From Pseudomonadota bacterium (lineage in GTDB: Bacteria > Pseudomonadota > Gammaproteobacteria > Pseudomonadales > Pseudohongiellaceae): a stretch of 64,000 nt of DNA. The notes beneath the pieces are model-generated. The model searched no databases. It was not told the DNA's origin and saw only the letters and a list, made by a program, of their open reading frames with translations. Position 1 is the stretch's first letter. Each line of letters starts with the position of its first letter. The stretch covers positions 32,782 to 96,781 of the forward strand of contig JAQCBT010000015.1 in assembly GCA_027621405.1 (NCBI GenBank), given 5' to 3'. Below are positions 54,728 through 63,677 of the stretch, one piece after another. Position numbers and translations under genes: made by a program.

Positions 54728-55198
54728 ATGTCCGCAGCCACAGAACTCAAAACCGCCCAGGATCTGACCAGCGCCGAATACCTGGCCGAGCGGGTCAAGG
54801 ATGCCTATAAAACCTTCAGCGGTGAACAGCTGGCACAGTTGCAGTCCCTGTACAGCAGCGACATCCACTTCGAAGACCCGGCCCATGCGGTACAAGGGAA
54901 AACCGCGCTGATCGAATATTTCACCCGAATGAGCAAGAACCTGAACAATTGTGAATTCAGGTTTCACTCCACTATCACCAATGGCACGGACATCTTTCTT
55001 TCCTGGACCATGTTCCTGAAACACCCCCGCCTTAATAGCGGGGATCCGATTCGGGTGGAAGGCGCCAGCTATCTGCGCACCCGCAACGGCAAGATCTACT
55101 ATCACCGGGATTACTTCGATATGGGCGCCATGGTCTACGAGAACATACCCCTGCTGGGCCGGCTGGTGCGCAACCTTAAACAACGTCTCGGGCGCTAG
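54728..55198 (+). CDS. NTF2-fold (SnoaL-like) protein, sigma regulon
   Basis: 156 residues from the ATG at 54728, chosen from the promoter position. A single SnoaL/NTF2 cone domain: LAQLQSLYSSDIHFEDPAHA, VQGKTALIEYFTRMSKNLNN, FRFHSTITNGTDIFLSWTMF and IYYHRDYFDMGAMVYENIPL. It is the first gene of a four-gene operon with a FAD oxidoreductase, a DUF1365 protein and a cyclopropane-fatty-acid synthase, which is the usual ChrR-type regulon. A small-molecule binding or isomerase role in lipid processing is inferred. Confidence 0.85.
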   Translation: MSAATELKTAQDLTSAEYLAERVKDAYKTFSGEQLAQLQSLYSSDIHFEDPAHAVQGKTALIEYFTRMSKNLNNCEFRFHSTITNGTDIFLSWTMFLKHPRLNSGDPIRVEGASYLRTRNGKIYYHRDYFDMGAMVYENIPLLGRLVRNLKQRLGR

Positions 55199-55242
55199 CT
55201 CTTGGACAGGTCATTGCCCTCTTTGCCTGCAGGCCCACTCTG

Positions 55243-56499
55243 ATGCAGGCTCAACGTATCGCCATCGTCGGTAGCGGTATCTCCGGACTCACCACCGCCT
55301 ACCTGCTCAGTCGCAAACACGACATCACCGTGTTCGAAGCCAATGACTACATTGGTGGTCACACGCATACAGTACCGGTGACTGCAGGTGGTAAATCCTA
55401 TGCTATCGACACCGGGTTTATCGTCTGCAATGACCGTAACTACCCCAACTTCCTAAAATTTATGGATCAGCTGGGAGTCACCCTGCAGCCTACCGAGATG
55501 AGCTTCAGTGTGCGCAATGATGCCGAAAATCTGGAATACAACGGCCACAATTTGAACACCCTGTTTGCCCAGCGACGCAATCTGTTGCGTCCACGCTTCA
55601 TTCGGCTGGTTCGGGACATCTTGCGCTTCAATGACGCTGCCAGGGCAGCAATTGACTCCGGGGAGGTGGAGGAAACAACCCTCGAGGAGTTTATTCGGCG
55701 GCACAGCCTGAGCCAGACCCTGGCGATTAACTACCTGTTGCCGATGGTTGCCGCAATCTGGTCCTGCAGCATCAAGCAGGCGGGCGCGTTTCCCCTGCAA
55801 TTCTTCCTGCGCTTCTTCATGAACCATGGCCTGTTGGACATTCGGAATCGCCCGCAATGGTATGTATTGCAGGGTGGATCCCATGCCTATATCAAGCCCA
55901 TGACCCGCGGCTACAGCGACCGCATCCTGCTAAATTCTCCCGTTGAGTCGGTCACCCGCCACAATACCCACGTCGAGATCAAGGTGCGGGGCAAGACGGA
56001 GACCTATGACCAGGTAGTGCTCGCCTGTCACAGCGACCAGGCGCTGGCTATGCTGAGTGATGCCAGCAGGGAAGAGAACGAGATTCTGGGCGCCATGGCG
56101 TACCAGGATAACGATGTGATCCTGCACAGTGATAGCAGCCTCTTGCCTGAACGCCGACTTGCCTGGGCCAGCTGGAACTTCCTTGCCGGCTCCAGCGCCG
56201 ATGATCAACCACCGCTGGTGAGCTATTGCATGAACATACTGCAGGGTATCGAGAGCGACGAAAACTTCCTCGTATCCCTCAATGCCCGGGACAAGATAGA
56301 CCCGGCAAAGATCCTTGGTGAATACCGCTATGCCCATCCTGTGTATTCGACCGAATCCATCGCGGCCCAGGCGCAGCGCGACAGGATATGTGGTATGAAG
56401 CGAACCCATTTCTGCGGTGCCTACTGGTACAACGGCTTTCACGAGGACGGCGTGAAGAGCGCCCTGGATGTGGCTGGCCGTTTCGGAGAATCCCTGTGA
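55243..56499 (+). CDS. FAD-dependent amine-oxidase-like oxidoreductase
   Basis: 418 residues. N-terminal FAD-binding fold: IAIVGSGISGLTTAYLLSRK (GxGxxG) then ITVFEANDYIGGHTHTVPV, the amine oxidase GG motif. C-terminal GMKRTHFCGAYWYNGFHEDG completes the dinucleotide pocket. The family is often called NAD/FAD-binding protein and occurs beside DUF1365 and CFA synthase genes. It may oxidise a fatty acyl or phospholipid substrate, such as in furan fatty acid formation, but this is inference. It ends with TGA overlapping the GTG of the next gene. Confidence 0.9.
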   Translation: MQAQRIAIVGSGISGLTTAYLLSRKHDITVFEANDYIGGHTHTVPVTAGGKSYAIDTGFIVCNDRNYPNFLKFMDQLGVTLQPTEMSFSVRNDAENLEYNGHNLNTLFAQRRNLLRPRFIRLVRDILRFNDAARAAIDSGEVEETTLEEFIRRHSLSQTLAINYLLPMVAAIWSCSIKQAGAFPLQFFLRFFMNHGLLDIRNRPQWYVLQGGSHAYIKPMTRGYSDRILLNSPVESVTRHNTHVEIKVRGKTETYDQVVLACHSDQALAMLSDASREENEILGAMAYQDNDVILHSDSSLLPERRLAWASWNFLAGSSADDQPPLVSYCMNILQGIESDENFLVSLNARDKIDPAKILGEYRYAHPVYSTESIAAQAQRDRICGMKRTHFCGAYWYNGFHEDGVKSALDVAGRFGESL

Positions 56500-57287
56500 A
56501 AACTGCGGAGGGATTCGAAAGCGCAATCTACCGTGGAATCGTGCGCCATCGCCGCTTTGCTCCCAGAGCACATGAATTCGAATACCCCGTGTTCATGTTC
56601 TTGCTCAAGCTCGATGAAATACCTGGCCTGCTTCAACGTTTCTGGCAACTGGGTTCACGATTCTGGAACTGGGCGAGGTTTCGCCGCGCGGATTACATCG
56701 GAGACAGGTCTGAATCCCTTGCCGTGGCAGTTATCAACAAGATATCCGAACTCTCCAGCACTGCGCCGGAAAAACTGCAAGGCGACATCTTCCTGCTGAC
56801 TCACCTGCGCTATCTCGGCTTCTACTTCAGCCCGCTCAATCTTTACTACCTGCGTAAGGATGGAAGATTCACCCACATGCTCGCGGAGGTCAGCAACACA
56901 CCGTGGAATGAGCGTCACTACTATTTATTGGATCTCAACAATCTTCAGCCCCATGAGAAACAGTTTCATGTGTCGCCTTTCAATCCCATGAACCAGCAAT
57001 ACCGCTGGCGTATTACTCCCCCGGATGCGGAGAACGAACGCTGCTCCGTGCACATCGAATGCAGAACCGGTAGCGAGGACCGCAAAGTGTTCGACGCCAC
57101 CCTCAGTCTAAGGCGCAGACCCCTAAACCAAACGGAGTTGCGCCACGTATTACTGAGAGCGCCGGTACAGACCCTGAGCGTGCTGCTCGGAATCTACTGG
57201 CAAGCCCTGTTACTTTTTCTCAAGCGTGTCCCGGTCTACAAACACCCGGGCAAGCCAGTAGTCTCTAACAAGGAAGGTGTGGTATGA
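56496..57287 (+). CDS. DUF1365 family protein
   Basis: 263 residues from a GTG start overlapping the upstream stop by 4 bp (GTGA). IYRGIVRHRRFAPRAHEFEY, FMFLLKLDEIPGLLQRFWQL, LLTHLRYLGFYFSPLNLYYL and PWNERHYYLLDLNNLQPHEK are typical DUF1365 blocks; QYRWRIT and HVLLRAPVQTLSVLLGIYWQ follow. A longer open frame begins upstream but lies inside the FAD gene. Members occur with CFA synthases in singlet-oxygen regulons; an unknown role in fatty acid modification is supposed. Next gene starts with an ATGA overlap. Confidence 0.9.
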   Translation: MKTAEGFESAIYRGIVRHRRFAPRAHEFEYPVFMFLLKLDEIPGLLQRFWQLGSRFWNWARFRRADYIGDRSESLAVAVINKISELSSTAPEKLQGDIFLLTHLRYLGFYFSPLNLYYLRKDGRFTHMLAEVSNTPWNERHYYLLDLNNLQPHEKQFHVSPFNPMNQQYRWRITPPDAENERCSVHIECRTGSEDRKVFDATLSLRRRPLNQTELRHVLLRAPVQTLSVLLGIYWQALLLFLKRVPVYKHPGKPVVSNKEGVV

Positions 57288-58534
57288 ACCAGAAAGACCT
57301 TAGCTTCAATGGGCCACAGCAATTGGTTGAATCGGACTCGTCGCGAGTCACCGATGTGCTGCGCAAGCTACTGATTCAGGTGCTTGGGCATGCCAGCGAA
57401 GGTCATTTCCTGTTGAAAGAATGCGACATGGTCATCGCGGAAGTTGGAAACAGGAACGATCCACTTCAGGCCGAAGTTAACGTACTCAACACGAAGGTCT
57501 ATGCCCGTGCACTCATCGGCGGCAACACCGCGGCCGGTGAGGCATTTGTGGATGGCTGGTGGACGTCTCCAGACATCACCAGTGTGACCCGCTTCTTCGC
57601 CCGCAACCTGGGCATGATGGATTACTGGGGCAGCCGCTTCGGCTGGTTGCTGAAACCGGTGGCGCTGACCCGAACACTGCTGCGCGCGAATTCCCGCAAA
57701 CAGGCCAAGCGCAATATCCTCGCTCACTATGACCTGGGCAATGAGCTCTACGAGGCCTTCCTCGACCGGCGTATGCAGTATTCCTCGGCACTGTATGAGA
57801 ATGCCGGACAAAGCCTGGAGTTGGCCCAGGAAGCAAAACTGCGACGGCTCTGCGAACAATTGCAGTTGAATGAGAATGATCACCTTCTGGAAGTTGGCTC
57901 CGGCTGGGGCGGCCTGGCGATATTCGCTGCCAGTAACTACGGCTGCAGAGTGACCACCACGACGATTTCCGATGCGCAGTTTGCCTATGCGAAAGCTGCT
58001 ATCAAGCAGGCCGGTCTCGAAGACAGGATCGAGCTACTCAATCAGGATTACCGTTTGCTGGAAGGTCGCTACGACAAGATCGTGTCGGTGGAGATGATTG
58101 AGGCCGTCGGCAAACGCTATCTTCCAGGCTTTTTCGGCAAGCTGGATTCCCTGCTCAAGCCAGGGGGCAAACTGATGCTGCAGGCCATCACCATAGCCGA
58201 TCAGCGTTTCGCCAGCTACAGCCGGTCAGAAGATTTTATTCAGAAGCACATCTTCCCCGGTGGCTTCCTGCCATCGCTCTCCATGATGACCGATCTGCTG
58301 GCGAAGAAGACCAACATGGTGGTACGCGATATCAAGGACATCGGCATCGACTATGCGCAGACCTTGGCGGCCTGGCGAGAGAATTTCCAGCAGCAGAAAG
58401 CGGAACTCGCCACCAGGGGCTATGACGAGAAGTTTGCCAATCTGTGGATCTACTACCTGGGATACTGCGAAGGTGGCTTCCGGGAGCGACGCATCAGTAC
58501 CGTGCAGCTGCTGGCCAGTAAAGCACTACACTGA
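57284..58534 (+). CDS. cfa: Cyclopropane-fatty-acyl-phospholipid synthase family protein
   Basis: 416 residues. The SAM motif is LLEVGSGWGGLAIFAASNYG; NILAHYDLGNELYEAFLDRR and MQYSSALYENAGQSLELAQE are the conserved lipid-side segments, and DKIVSVEMIEAVGKRYLPGF follows. FIQKHIFPGGFLPS is a typical CFA sequence near the C-terminus. It adds a methylene group to unsaturated acyl chains, a modification that protects membranes from singlet oxygen. Last gene of the operon with the NTF2, FAD and DUF1365 genes. Confidence 0.93.
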   Translation: MNQKDLSFNGPQQLVESDSSRVTDVLRKLLIQVLGHASEGHFLLKECDMVIAEVGNRNDPLQAEVNVLNTKVYARALIGGNTAAGEAFVDGWWTSPDITSVTRFFARNLGMMDYWGSRFGWLLKPVALTRTLLRANSRKQAKRNILAHYDLGNELYEAFLDRRMQYSSALYENAGQSLELAQEAKLRRLCEQLQLNENDHLLEVGSGWGGLAIFAASNYGCRVTTTTISDAQFAYAKAAIKQAGLEDRIELLNQDYRLLEGRYDKIVSVEMIEAVGKRYLPGFFGKLDSLLKPGGKLMLQAITIADQRFASYSRSEDFIQKHIFPGGFLPSLSMMTDLLAKKTNMVVRDIKDIGIDYAQTLAAWRENFQQQKAELATRGYDEKFANLWIYYLGYCEGGFRERRISTVQLLASKALH

Positions 58535-59116
58535 CTCAAGCATTGCTGCAAAACGGAAGATCAGTTTACTCGACATGAGGTGCCTCCAGAACGGTTTTTC
58601 AGAAGCTAATTACCGGAGCCATGACTCCCACAGCGAATTGCCTGTAGCCTCAAACATTGCGAATGATCACCTTTGACTCAATAGCATGCCGCATCTGCTT
58701 TACACCCTCGCTCCCCCACCTACTTTCCCCACATCGCCATACCGGCATGCTTGCATTAACGGGGACCCTGATAAGGGATTAACACTGCAGTACCTAACAG
58801 CGGCTTCTGCCGAAAATTCGCAAACCGAGCTGCAAGACCCATCAAGGCTGAATGAACGCTTTCCAACTCGTACTAGCGGTAGAGAAGATTCTGACGAGGT
58901 AAGTATAGTCCCCCTCCAACAGAGCTTGTGACCTCACTTTCCCGCAAGACGGATATACTATTTTTTGGAGGAGTCATAGCAGCGTCTTAAACTAACCTCG
59001 ACCCACGGCACTTAGCAGCCATGTTTGATACTGACTGTTACCAAGAAAATGGCCTAAAACTATCGTGGCAGTGATAGTTTCTGCTAGTTAAATCAACAAG
59101 TCCCTACTGCGTTCAC
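58535..59116. other. Intergenic region with a stem-loop before the 165-residue protein gene
   Basis: About 580 bp with no recognised gene. AAACTATC (59057-59064) and GATAGTTT (59073-59080) form a perfect eight-base stem near the 59117 start codon, a possible operator or leader structure. Short frames at 58574 and 58686 are unsupported. Confidence 0.4.
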
Positions 59117-59614
59117 ATGCTAATCTCAAAATCTACCGAACAGCTCATCGCAATCGAGCGGCATTTCATTACCAATGAGTACCATCGTCGCGCAATATGC
59201 AAGCCTACAGATTTCTCTACCTTCAAGACGCCAGCCCTGCACGTCAGCGCGAAGGCTCCGATTGTCCTGACACTGGGAACCAGTCGAATGAATGGCTCGA
59301 TAAATAGATTTTATCTGGACGGCTATGACGCAGAGCTGGAAATTCCGAGCAGGAAATCCAATCAATCCCAGACTTTTAAGCCATCAGCAGAGGAGCTGAT
59401 TGGTGCTTGCGCCTCAATTGAAGAGCACGATAGTGCTGCAATAGGCGCTATGTTCAAAGGAAAAGCATCAGTTCAGATCACACTTGCCAGAAGAATGAAT
59501 GAAAAGCTAATGCTGGTTAGAATGAAAGATCTGGATCTACCAGCAGAACTCTATGCCAATCGCCTTGCCTTCCTTCTGGACGTAGCCTCCTCCCCATCGA
59601 CCTCAACCTCTTGA
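59117..59614 (+). CDS. Hypothetical protein upstream of a bactofilin
   Basis: 165 residues, soluble, no signal peptide. Not recognised. Visible features are HRRAICKPTDFSTFKTPALH, a LTLGTSRMNGSINRFYLDGYDAEL stretch, and a helical end ASVQITLARRMNEKLMLVRM. The serine/threonine-rich tail SSPSTSTS ends it. The start codon lacks a strong ribosome binding site. It is followed 40 bp later by a bactofilin gene in the same direction, so a cytoskeletal partner is possible. Composition is slightly AT-richer than the flanks. Confidence 0.55.
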   Translation: MLISKSTEQLIAIERHFITNEYHRRAICKPTDFSTFKTPALHVSAKAPIVLTLGTSRMNGSINRFYLDGYDAELEIPSRKSNQSQTFKPSAEELIGACASIEEHDSAAIGAMFKGKASVQITLARRMNEKLMLVRMKDLDLPAELYANRLAFLLDVASSPSTSTS

Positions 59615-59654
59615 TCTATCGATCTGGGCCACTAATTAACCCAAGGATCCGTTT

Positions 59655-60062
59655 ATGAAAGAAACATCACTTTCGTTATCTGGCTTTTTGGAAGGTAACA
59701 TCATCATGGATACTGATATAGTACTTCATGGCTTGAGCATAGGTAGATTTATTTGCAAAGATATTAAGATTTATGAGTCTGCCGTTGTGCAAGGTAATAT
59801 TGAGTGCAGAAACGCTGTGATCTTCGGCAAGGTCATCGGAAATGTCATGGCCTCCGGCAATATTTCCTTGCGCAGAAGCGCCAATATTTCAGGCAGTTTG
59901 ACCTGCAGTGAATTAGAGGTTGAAGAAGGCGCTTTATTGAATTGTCGTACGTATTGCAACAAGAGCCTGGAACTTTCCAATAATCCCATTGATGGAATTC
60001 GGAAAAACAAGCAACGGCTCCTGCCGAAAGCCCTGGAATTTTTGGGGGAGATTGGCCGCTAG
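59655..60062 (+). CDS. Bactofilin (polymer-forming cytoskeletal protein)
   Basis: 135 residues. AAGGA precedes the ATG by seven bases. The central part is a beta-helix of six-residue turns: FLEGNIIMDTDIVLHGLSIG, VVQGNIECRNAVIFGKVIGN, NISLRRSANISGSLTCSELE and GALLNCRTYC, the bactofilin pattern. These proteins polymerise without nucleotide at the membrane and organise cell shape or wall enzymes. The short N-terminus (8 residues before the first turn) is unusual. It converges with the glycosyltransferase gene, overlapping by 4 bp. Confidence 0.85.
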   Translation: MKETSLSLSGFLEGNIIMDTDIVLHGLSIGRFICKDIKIYESAVVQGNIECRNAVIFGKVIGNVMASGNISLRRSANISGSLTCSELEVEEGALLNCRTYCNKSLELSNNPIDGIRKNKQRLLPKALEFLGEIGR

Positions 60063-61135
60063 GTAATGAAGCCTGACAGCAGGGATTTACCGAAGCGTTC
60101 ATCGTAGGAGAAAGGAAAGTCGCAGGCTGCCCACATGGAAGTAGCCAGCTCTTGCAGCGACTGTTGGCGACCATCCTTGATCCAGCTGGCCAGGCCGAAT
60201 GCCACATCCGGATACAGAATCCGCTCATGACCCGGCAATTCAAGCCACTTCTCCAATACTGCTTGATCCAGTGACTGGATGACAGTGCCCCTGTTGAGAG
60301 ACTGCAGTGCCAGCGCGTTGCACAGTTGCTCATACTGGCCCAGCAGAGGTTTGATCAGCACCTTCTTCCCCAGGGCCAGGCACTCACTGGACAACTCGAA
60401 GCCGGCATTGCTGATTACACCGAAGCAATCCAGCAGGTCGCGATGAAACTCCGTGTGGGACAGGGGCTTGATGTGAATATGACCCAGGACCGTTTCCCGC
60501 TCCACCTTGGCATACACCAGGAAATTGTAGTCAACGAAGGGATTAAGGAACTGCACGATGTCGTCGACGGCTTCGAATCCCATGTAGACAAGAATCTTGT
60601 TCGCAATCACGGGTTGGGGACTCATGGGCTCGATCAAAGGTGGCAGAATGGGTTGGTTGAAATGGTGCCAATGCAGCCCAACGCGCATGGCGGTAGGTGC
60701 GAAACTGCGCAGGATAGCCCGGGAGCCCCAGTAGCCACTGACCTTGGGTACATCGTAATCGAAGGCTTTCTGGTGGCTGATACCCACTGATGGTGTACCC
60801 TGCAATTTCGCCGCCCAGGCGGTCAGGGGTTCGAAATCGGATATGACCAGGTCGTAGTCGCGTGTATTCAGCTTCTTCAGGTCACCGGCGAATTCAAAAA
60901 TATTGTTGCGGGTCATGGTATGCAGGTGCTGCAGTTTGCCCCGCTCCACGATCAGGGACAGACCCCTGTAGCAGTCGAAGCCCTCGAACAACTCCATGTT
61001 GAAATAGTCCTCCCGAGGGCGCCCTGTGAAAACGAAATCCATGTCGATGCCTGCAGCGCGCAGCGCTGGCACCAATGCCCGAGCCCGGGCAAGGTGACCA
61101 TTGCCCGTGCCTTGAATACCGTAGAGAACTTTCAT
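60059..61135 (-). CDS. Glycosyltransferase, MJ1255/VC2487 type
   Basis: 358 residues. KVLYGIQGTGNGHLARARAL is the N-terminal signature of this UDP-sugar-transferase-like (GT-B) family, with NKILVYMGFEAVDDIVQFLN marking the second domain and FGVISNAGFELSSECLALGK the donor-binding loop (SNAGFELSSE). Products are unknown; relatives are found next to PAP2 phosphatases. It starts immediately after the PAP2 stop codon (no gap), so both are one operon and probably act on a lipid-linked sugar. Confidence 0.86.
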   Translation of the reverse strand: MKVLYGIQGTGNGHLARARALVPALRAAGIDMDFVFTGRPREDYFNMELFEGFDCYRGLSLIVERGKLQHLHTMTRNNIFEFAGDLKKLNTRDYDLVISDFEPLTAWAAKLQGTPSVGISHQKAFDYDVPKVSGYWGSRAILRSFAPTAMRVGLHWHHFNQPILPPLIEPMSPQPVIANKILVYMGFEAVDDIVQFLNPFVDYNFLVYAKVERETVLGHIHIKPLSHTEFHRDLLDCFGVISNAGFELSSECLALGKKVLIKPLLGQYEQLCNALALQSLNRGTVIQSLDQAVLEKWLELPGHERILYPDVAFGLASWIKDGRQQSLQELATSMWAACDFPFSYDERFGKSLLSGFIT

Positions 61136-61654
61136 CTAGAGAATGAATACCAGGGAAATGAAGACTGAACAGGAGCCGAGCAAGGCGCCGGCAAGGATGT
61201 CGCTGGGATAGTGCACACCGAGCACGACCCGGGATATACCAATCAGTGACGCCCAGCAGTAGGCAATCACTGAAAACTCCATATAGAAGTGACTGACCAG
61301 CCCAGCCATCAGGAAGGCAGCCGCTGTATGACCTGATGGCATGGAGAACTTGTCGCTGGGCTGAATCGCGAAGTGACAATCATGCAATTGCACAAAGGGG
61401 CGATCCCGCTTGATCAATGCCTTGAGTGTCACGAAGCAGGGCAACTCTATGAGAAACGCCAGGAGTCCCACTTTGACGAAGTCGAGGGAACCTACAGGAG
61501 CCTGCAGATACACAAGTGTAGCAATTGCCACATACAGATACCCGTCTCCGCTGTGAGAAATCCAGCGATTCAGTTTAATGAGGAGGGATTTGTGCTGCAG
61601 CTTGTTCAGCCAAAGGTAGGTGTGAATGTCGAGGCTTAGCAACCCGGTGATCAC
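61136..61654 (-). CDS. PAP2 family lipid phosphatase
   Basis: 172 residues with five or six membrane helices. The three phosphatase motifs are visible: KRDRPFVQL (KxxxxxxRP type), SMPSGHTAAAF (PSGH) and SRVVLGVHYPSDILAG (SRxxxxxHxxxD). It removes phosphate from a lipid such as undecaprenyl or phosphatidic acid pyrophosphate. Directly upstream of and in phase with the glycosyltransferase gene. Confidence 0.92.
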   Translation of the reverse strand: MITGLLSLDIHTYLWLNKLQHKSLLIKLNRWISHSGDGYLYVAIATLVYLQAPVGSLDFVKVGLLAFLIELPCFVTLKALIKRDRPFVQLHDCHFAIQPSDKFSMPSGHTAAAFLMAGLVSHFYMEFSVIAYCWASLIGISRVVLGVHYPSDILAGALLGSCSVFISLVFIL

Positions 61655-61810
61655 ATCGAATCTCCTGGATGGTCTTCGATGGGCTACACCTTAAATGTGC
61701 TATGTGTCACTTTGGTTAAAGAAAAATTAAATTTTCTTTACAAGTCAACGGGCTGGCCGTCGGCTTTTTGACACCGACTGACGCAGGCCCTGGACGGGAC
61801 AGGAGCCGGG

Positions 61811-62797
61811 TCAGCTAATCAGGTAGGGGCGCAGCGCTTCGAAGCGGTAGTCTATTTCGGCGGCCTGCTGCGGGCTAAAACTGTATTCTCCTCGGCGGGA
61901 TTTTGTGGTCTTGAATATGCCGCGCTTGTGCATGACATACAAGCGAACTCCCGGAATCAGGTTGTCGAGATTCTGGATAAGCAGCAACCGTGCGTAACAG
62001 TCACGCAGCGCTTCCCCATCGCCTGCCTGGTAGAGCTTCCACATACTGGCATAGACATCGGCATACATGGCTCCACCAGTCATCACCCCGTCGGTGCCGA
62101 TGCGCATCTCGTAGAGCCAGCCACGGCCGAGGGTCGCGCCAAATATGCTCTTGATCGGATCGGGCTGGAATTCCTGCAGGGCGAGCATGCGCTGATGTAC
62201 CTGCCCATATTCTTCCTTTATGTAGCCGCACTGGGGAAATTCCCTCGCCAGGGAAACCAGGAAGTCGATAGTCAGTTCAATATCGGGCCCACCACTGGTT
62301 TGTACGAATACTGGCCGTGCAGTTACTTCACACAGAGCAGCATAGTAATTGCGAATGTCCGCCAGGGTGTTGGCTGTGGTGGGTGGGATGGCAATCATGC
62401 CATCCGGCTGCAGGCGCTCGGCAACCTGCGCGTAGTCCAGCATCCCCTCTGTGTCATCCGCCTGTACACCCAGCACGAGGGCCATACCCGTTCTCCTATT
62501 CGCCTCTGCGAGCACCTCGAATCCACGGATTCTCTCCTCGCGACTGAGGTAGCGCTGTTCACTGGAATTCTGGGGCCACACCAGGCCCTGCACTCCGGCC
62601 CCGTGACAGAAGGCTACCTCCCGCGCCAGGTCTTCGTAATCCACGGCGCCATTCTCATCATAGGGAGTAGTCAGGATCATCAAAGCTCCCCGCATCTTGT
62701 TTTCCTCCATGGCGAACAAGTCACCAGGCGGTGCCAGGGTAATGGCCGTGGCTGCACCTAACAATTGCCTGCGGGTAATCTTGTTTGTGACTGACAT
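61811..62797 (-). CDS. Tat-exported DapA/NanA-like aldolase family protein
   Basis: 328 residues. The N-terminus has a twin-arginine signal TRRQLLGAATAITLA. The mature domain is a dihydrodipicolinate synthase TIM barrel: GALMILTTPYDENGAVDYED, GVQGLVWPQNSSEQRYLSRE and CGYIKEEYGQVHQR, where the Schiff-base Lys lies (YIKEE). Its Tyr/Thr environment differs from true DapA (TTGE reads NSSE, PQNSSEQ), so the substrate is probably another 2-keto acid. A periplasmic aldolase/hydratase is unusual, as normal DapA is cytosolic. Single gene. Confidence 0.85.
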   Translation of the reverse strand: MSVTNKITRRQLLGAATAITLAPPGDLFAMEENKMRGALMILTTPYDENGAVDYEDLAREVAFCHGAGVQGLVWPQNSSEQRYLSREERIRGFEVLAEANRRTGMALVLGVQADDTEGMLDYAQVAERLQPDGMIAIPPTTANTLADIRNYYAALCEVTARPVFVQTSGGPDIELTIDFLVSLAREFPQCGYIKEEYGQVHQRMLALQEFQPDPIKSIFGATLGRGWLYEMRIGTDGVMTGGAMYADVYASMWKLYQAGDGEALRDCYARLLLIQNLDNLIPGVRLYVMHKRGIFKTTKSRRGEYSFSPQQAAEIDYRFEALRPYLIS

Positions 62798-62845
62798 ATC
62801 GAACTCCGCTCGCTTTTTATTGGTCTTGTCGAATTGGTCTCGAAT

Positions 62846-63469
62846 TCAGGTTTCGCTGGATTCTTTCTGCTGCTTGCGACGCTTAAGCTCATGCTCTATG
62901 GCACCAACATTCTTATCCAGCATCTCTCGCGCCGAGAGTAACTTACTCTCCAGTATCTCGAGAGCTTCATCGCTGTCATCGGTCAGGCCATTCCTGAAGA
63001 CACGCACACACTCGTTCACGGCTGCCGTGTAACTGGAATTGGTTTCCACCAGCAATTGGTCCAGCTGGTCTTCGGTATGTGGGACAACCTGATCGGGGAA
63101 CAGTTTCTGTTTCAGTATTTCGCAGAGATCGTTATCGAATATCTCATCCATGGCCCTGGCGACATAGATCTCCATGTTGTCGCGAAAATGTTTGGAGCGC
63201 ACCGTATTGTCAGCAAAAAAATCATCCACGATATTGATGTTCTTCTTGTTGCAATCAAGAAACTCATCGCCGTCATCGGGATTTTCCGGAATATTGAATT
63301 TGATAGTGCGATGTTCACTGGCGATTTCTGAAGTGTAGAGGTCGACCGCCTTCGCCACGATGGCACGCTTCGCGCCATTCAATGTGTTCCAGGCTCGCTC
63401 GTAGTACCACTTCACGATACTACTGGATGAATATCCATGGAATGAGGGACGCATACTAAAGATTTTCAT
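62846..63469 (-). CDS. Hypothetical cytosolic protein
   Basis: 207 residues, soluble, strongly charged. Not recognised. The N-terminus (SIVKWYYERAWNTLNGAKRA) is basic; the middle has DDGDEFLDCNKKNINIVDDF and VRSKHFRDNMEIYVARAMDE; the C-terminus ALEILESKLLSAREMLDKNV is a probable coiled coil ending in a Lys/Arg/Gln-rich tail. No signal peptide, membrane helix or catalytic motif. The ATG at 63469 is used; no clear ribosome binding site. It is divergent from the small membrane-peptide ORF at 63516. Confidence 0.6.
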   Translation of the reverse strand: MKIFSMRPSFHGYSSSSIVKWYYERAWNTLNGAKRAIVAKAVDLYTSEIASEHRTIKFNIPENPDDGDEFLDCNKKNINIVDDFFADNTVRSKHFRDNMEIYVARAMDEIFDNDLCEILKQKLFPDQVVPHTEDQLDQLLVETNSSYTAAVNECVRVFRNGLTDDSDEALEILESKLLSAREMLDKNVGAIEHELKRRKQQKESSET

Positions 63470-63515
63470 TGTCGGGTAGCCTTTTTTCCAAGGTTCTCGT
63501 TATAGGAGATTCAAC

Positions 63516-63608
63516 GTGCAACACGGCAATAAACCGGAGAATTCGATGCGACGCGAATGGCTAATTACCTTAGCTCTGATTCTGTCCCTCTCGTTTTACC
63601 TGCTTTGA
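63516..63608 (+). CDS. Small single-pass membrane peptide (30 codons)
   Basis: A short frame starting with GTG at 63516, with TAGGAGA seven bases before it, encodes MQHGNKPENS then RREWLITLALILSLSFYLL: a basic patch followed by one hydrophobic helix to the stop. A second start, ATG at 63546, also has GGAG upstream and would give the 20-residue form. A strong terminator follows at 63678. The frame, ribosome site and terminator together suggest a genuine small gene; nothing identifies its function. Confidence 0.5.
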   Translation: MQHGNKPENSMRREWLITLALILSLSFYLL

Positions 63609-63677
63609 ACCTAAACGGCAATCCTCCACTTGCTGCAGTCCACAGGGAAATCTCTGTGAGCAAGATTGCGCACTAAA

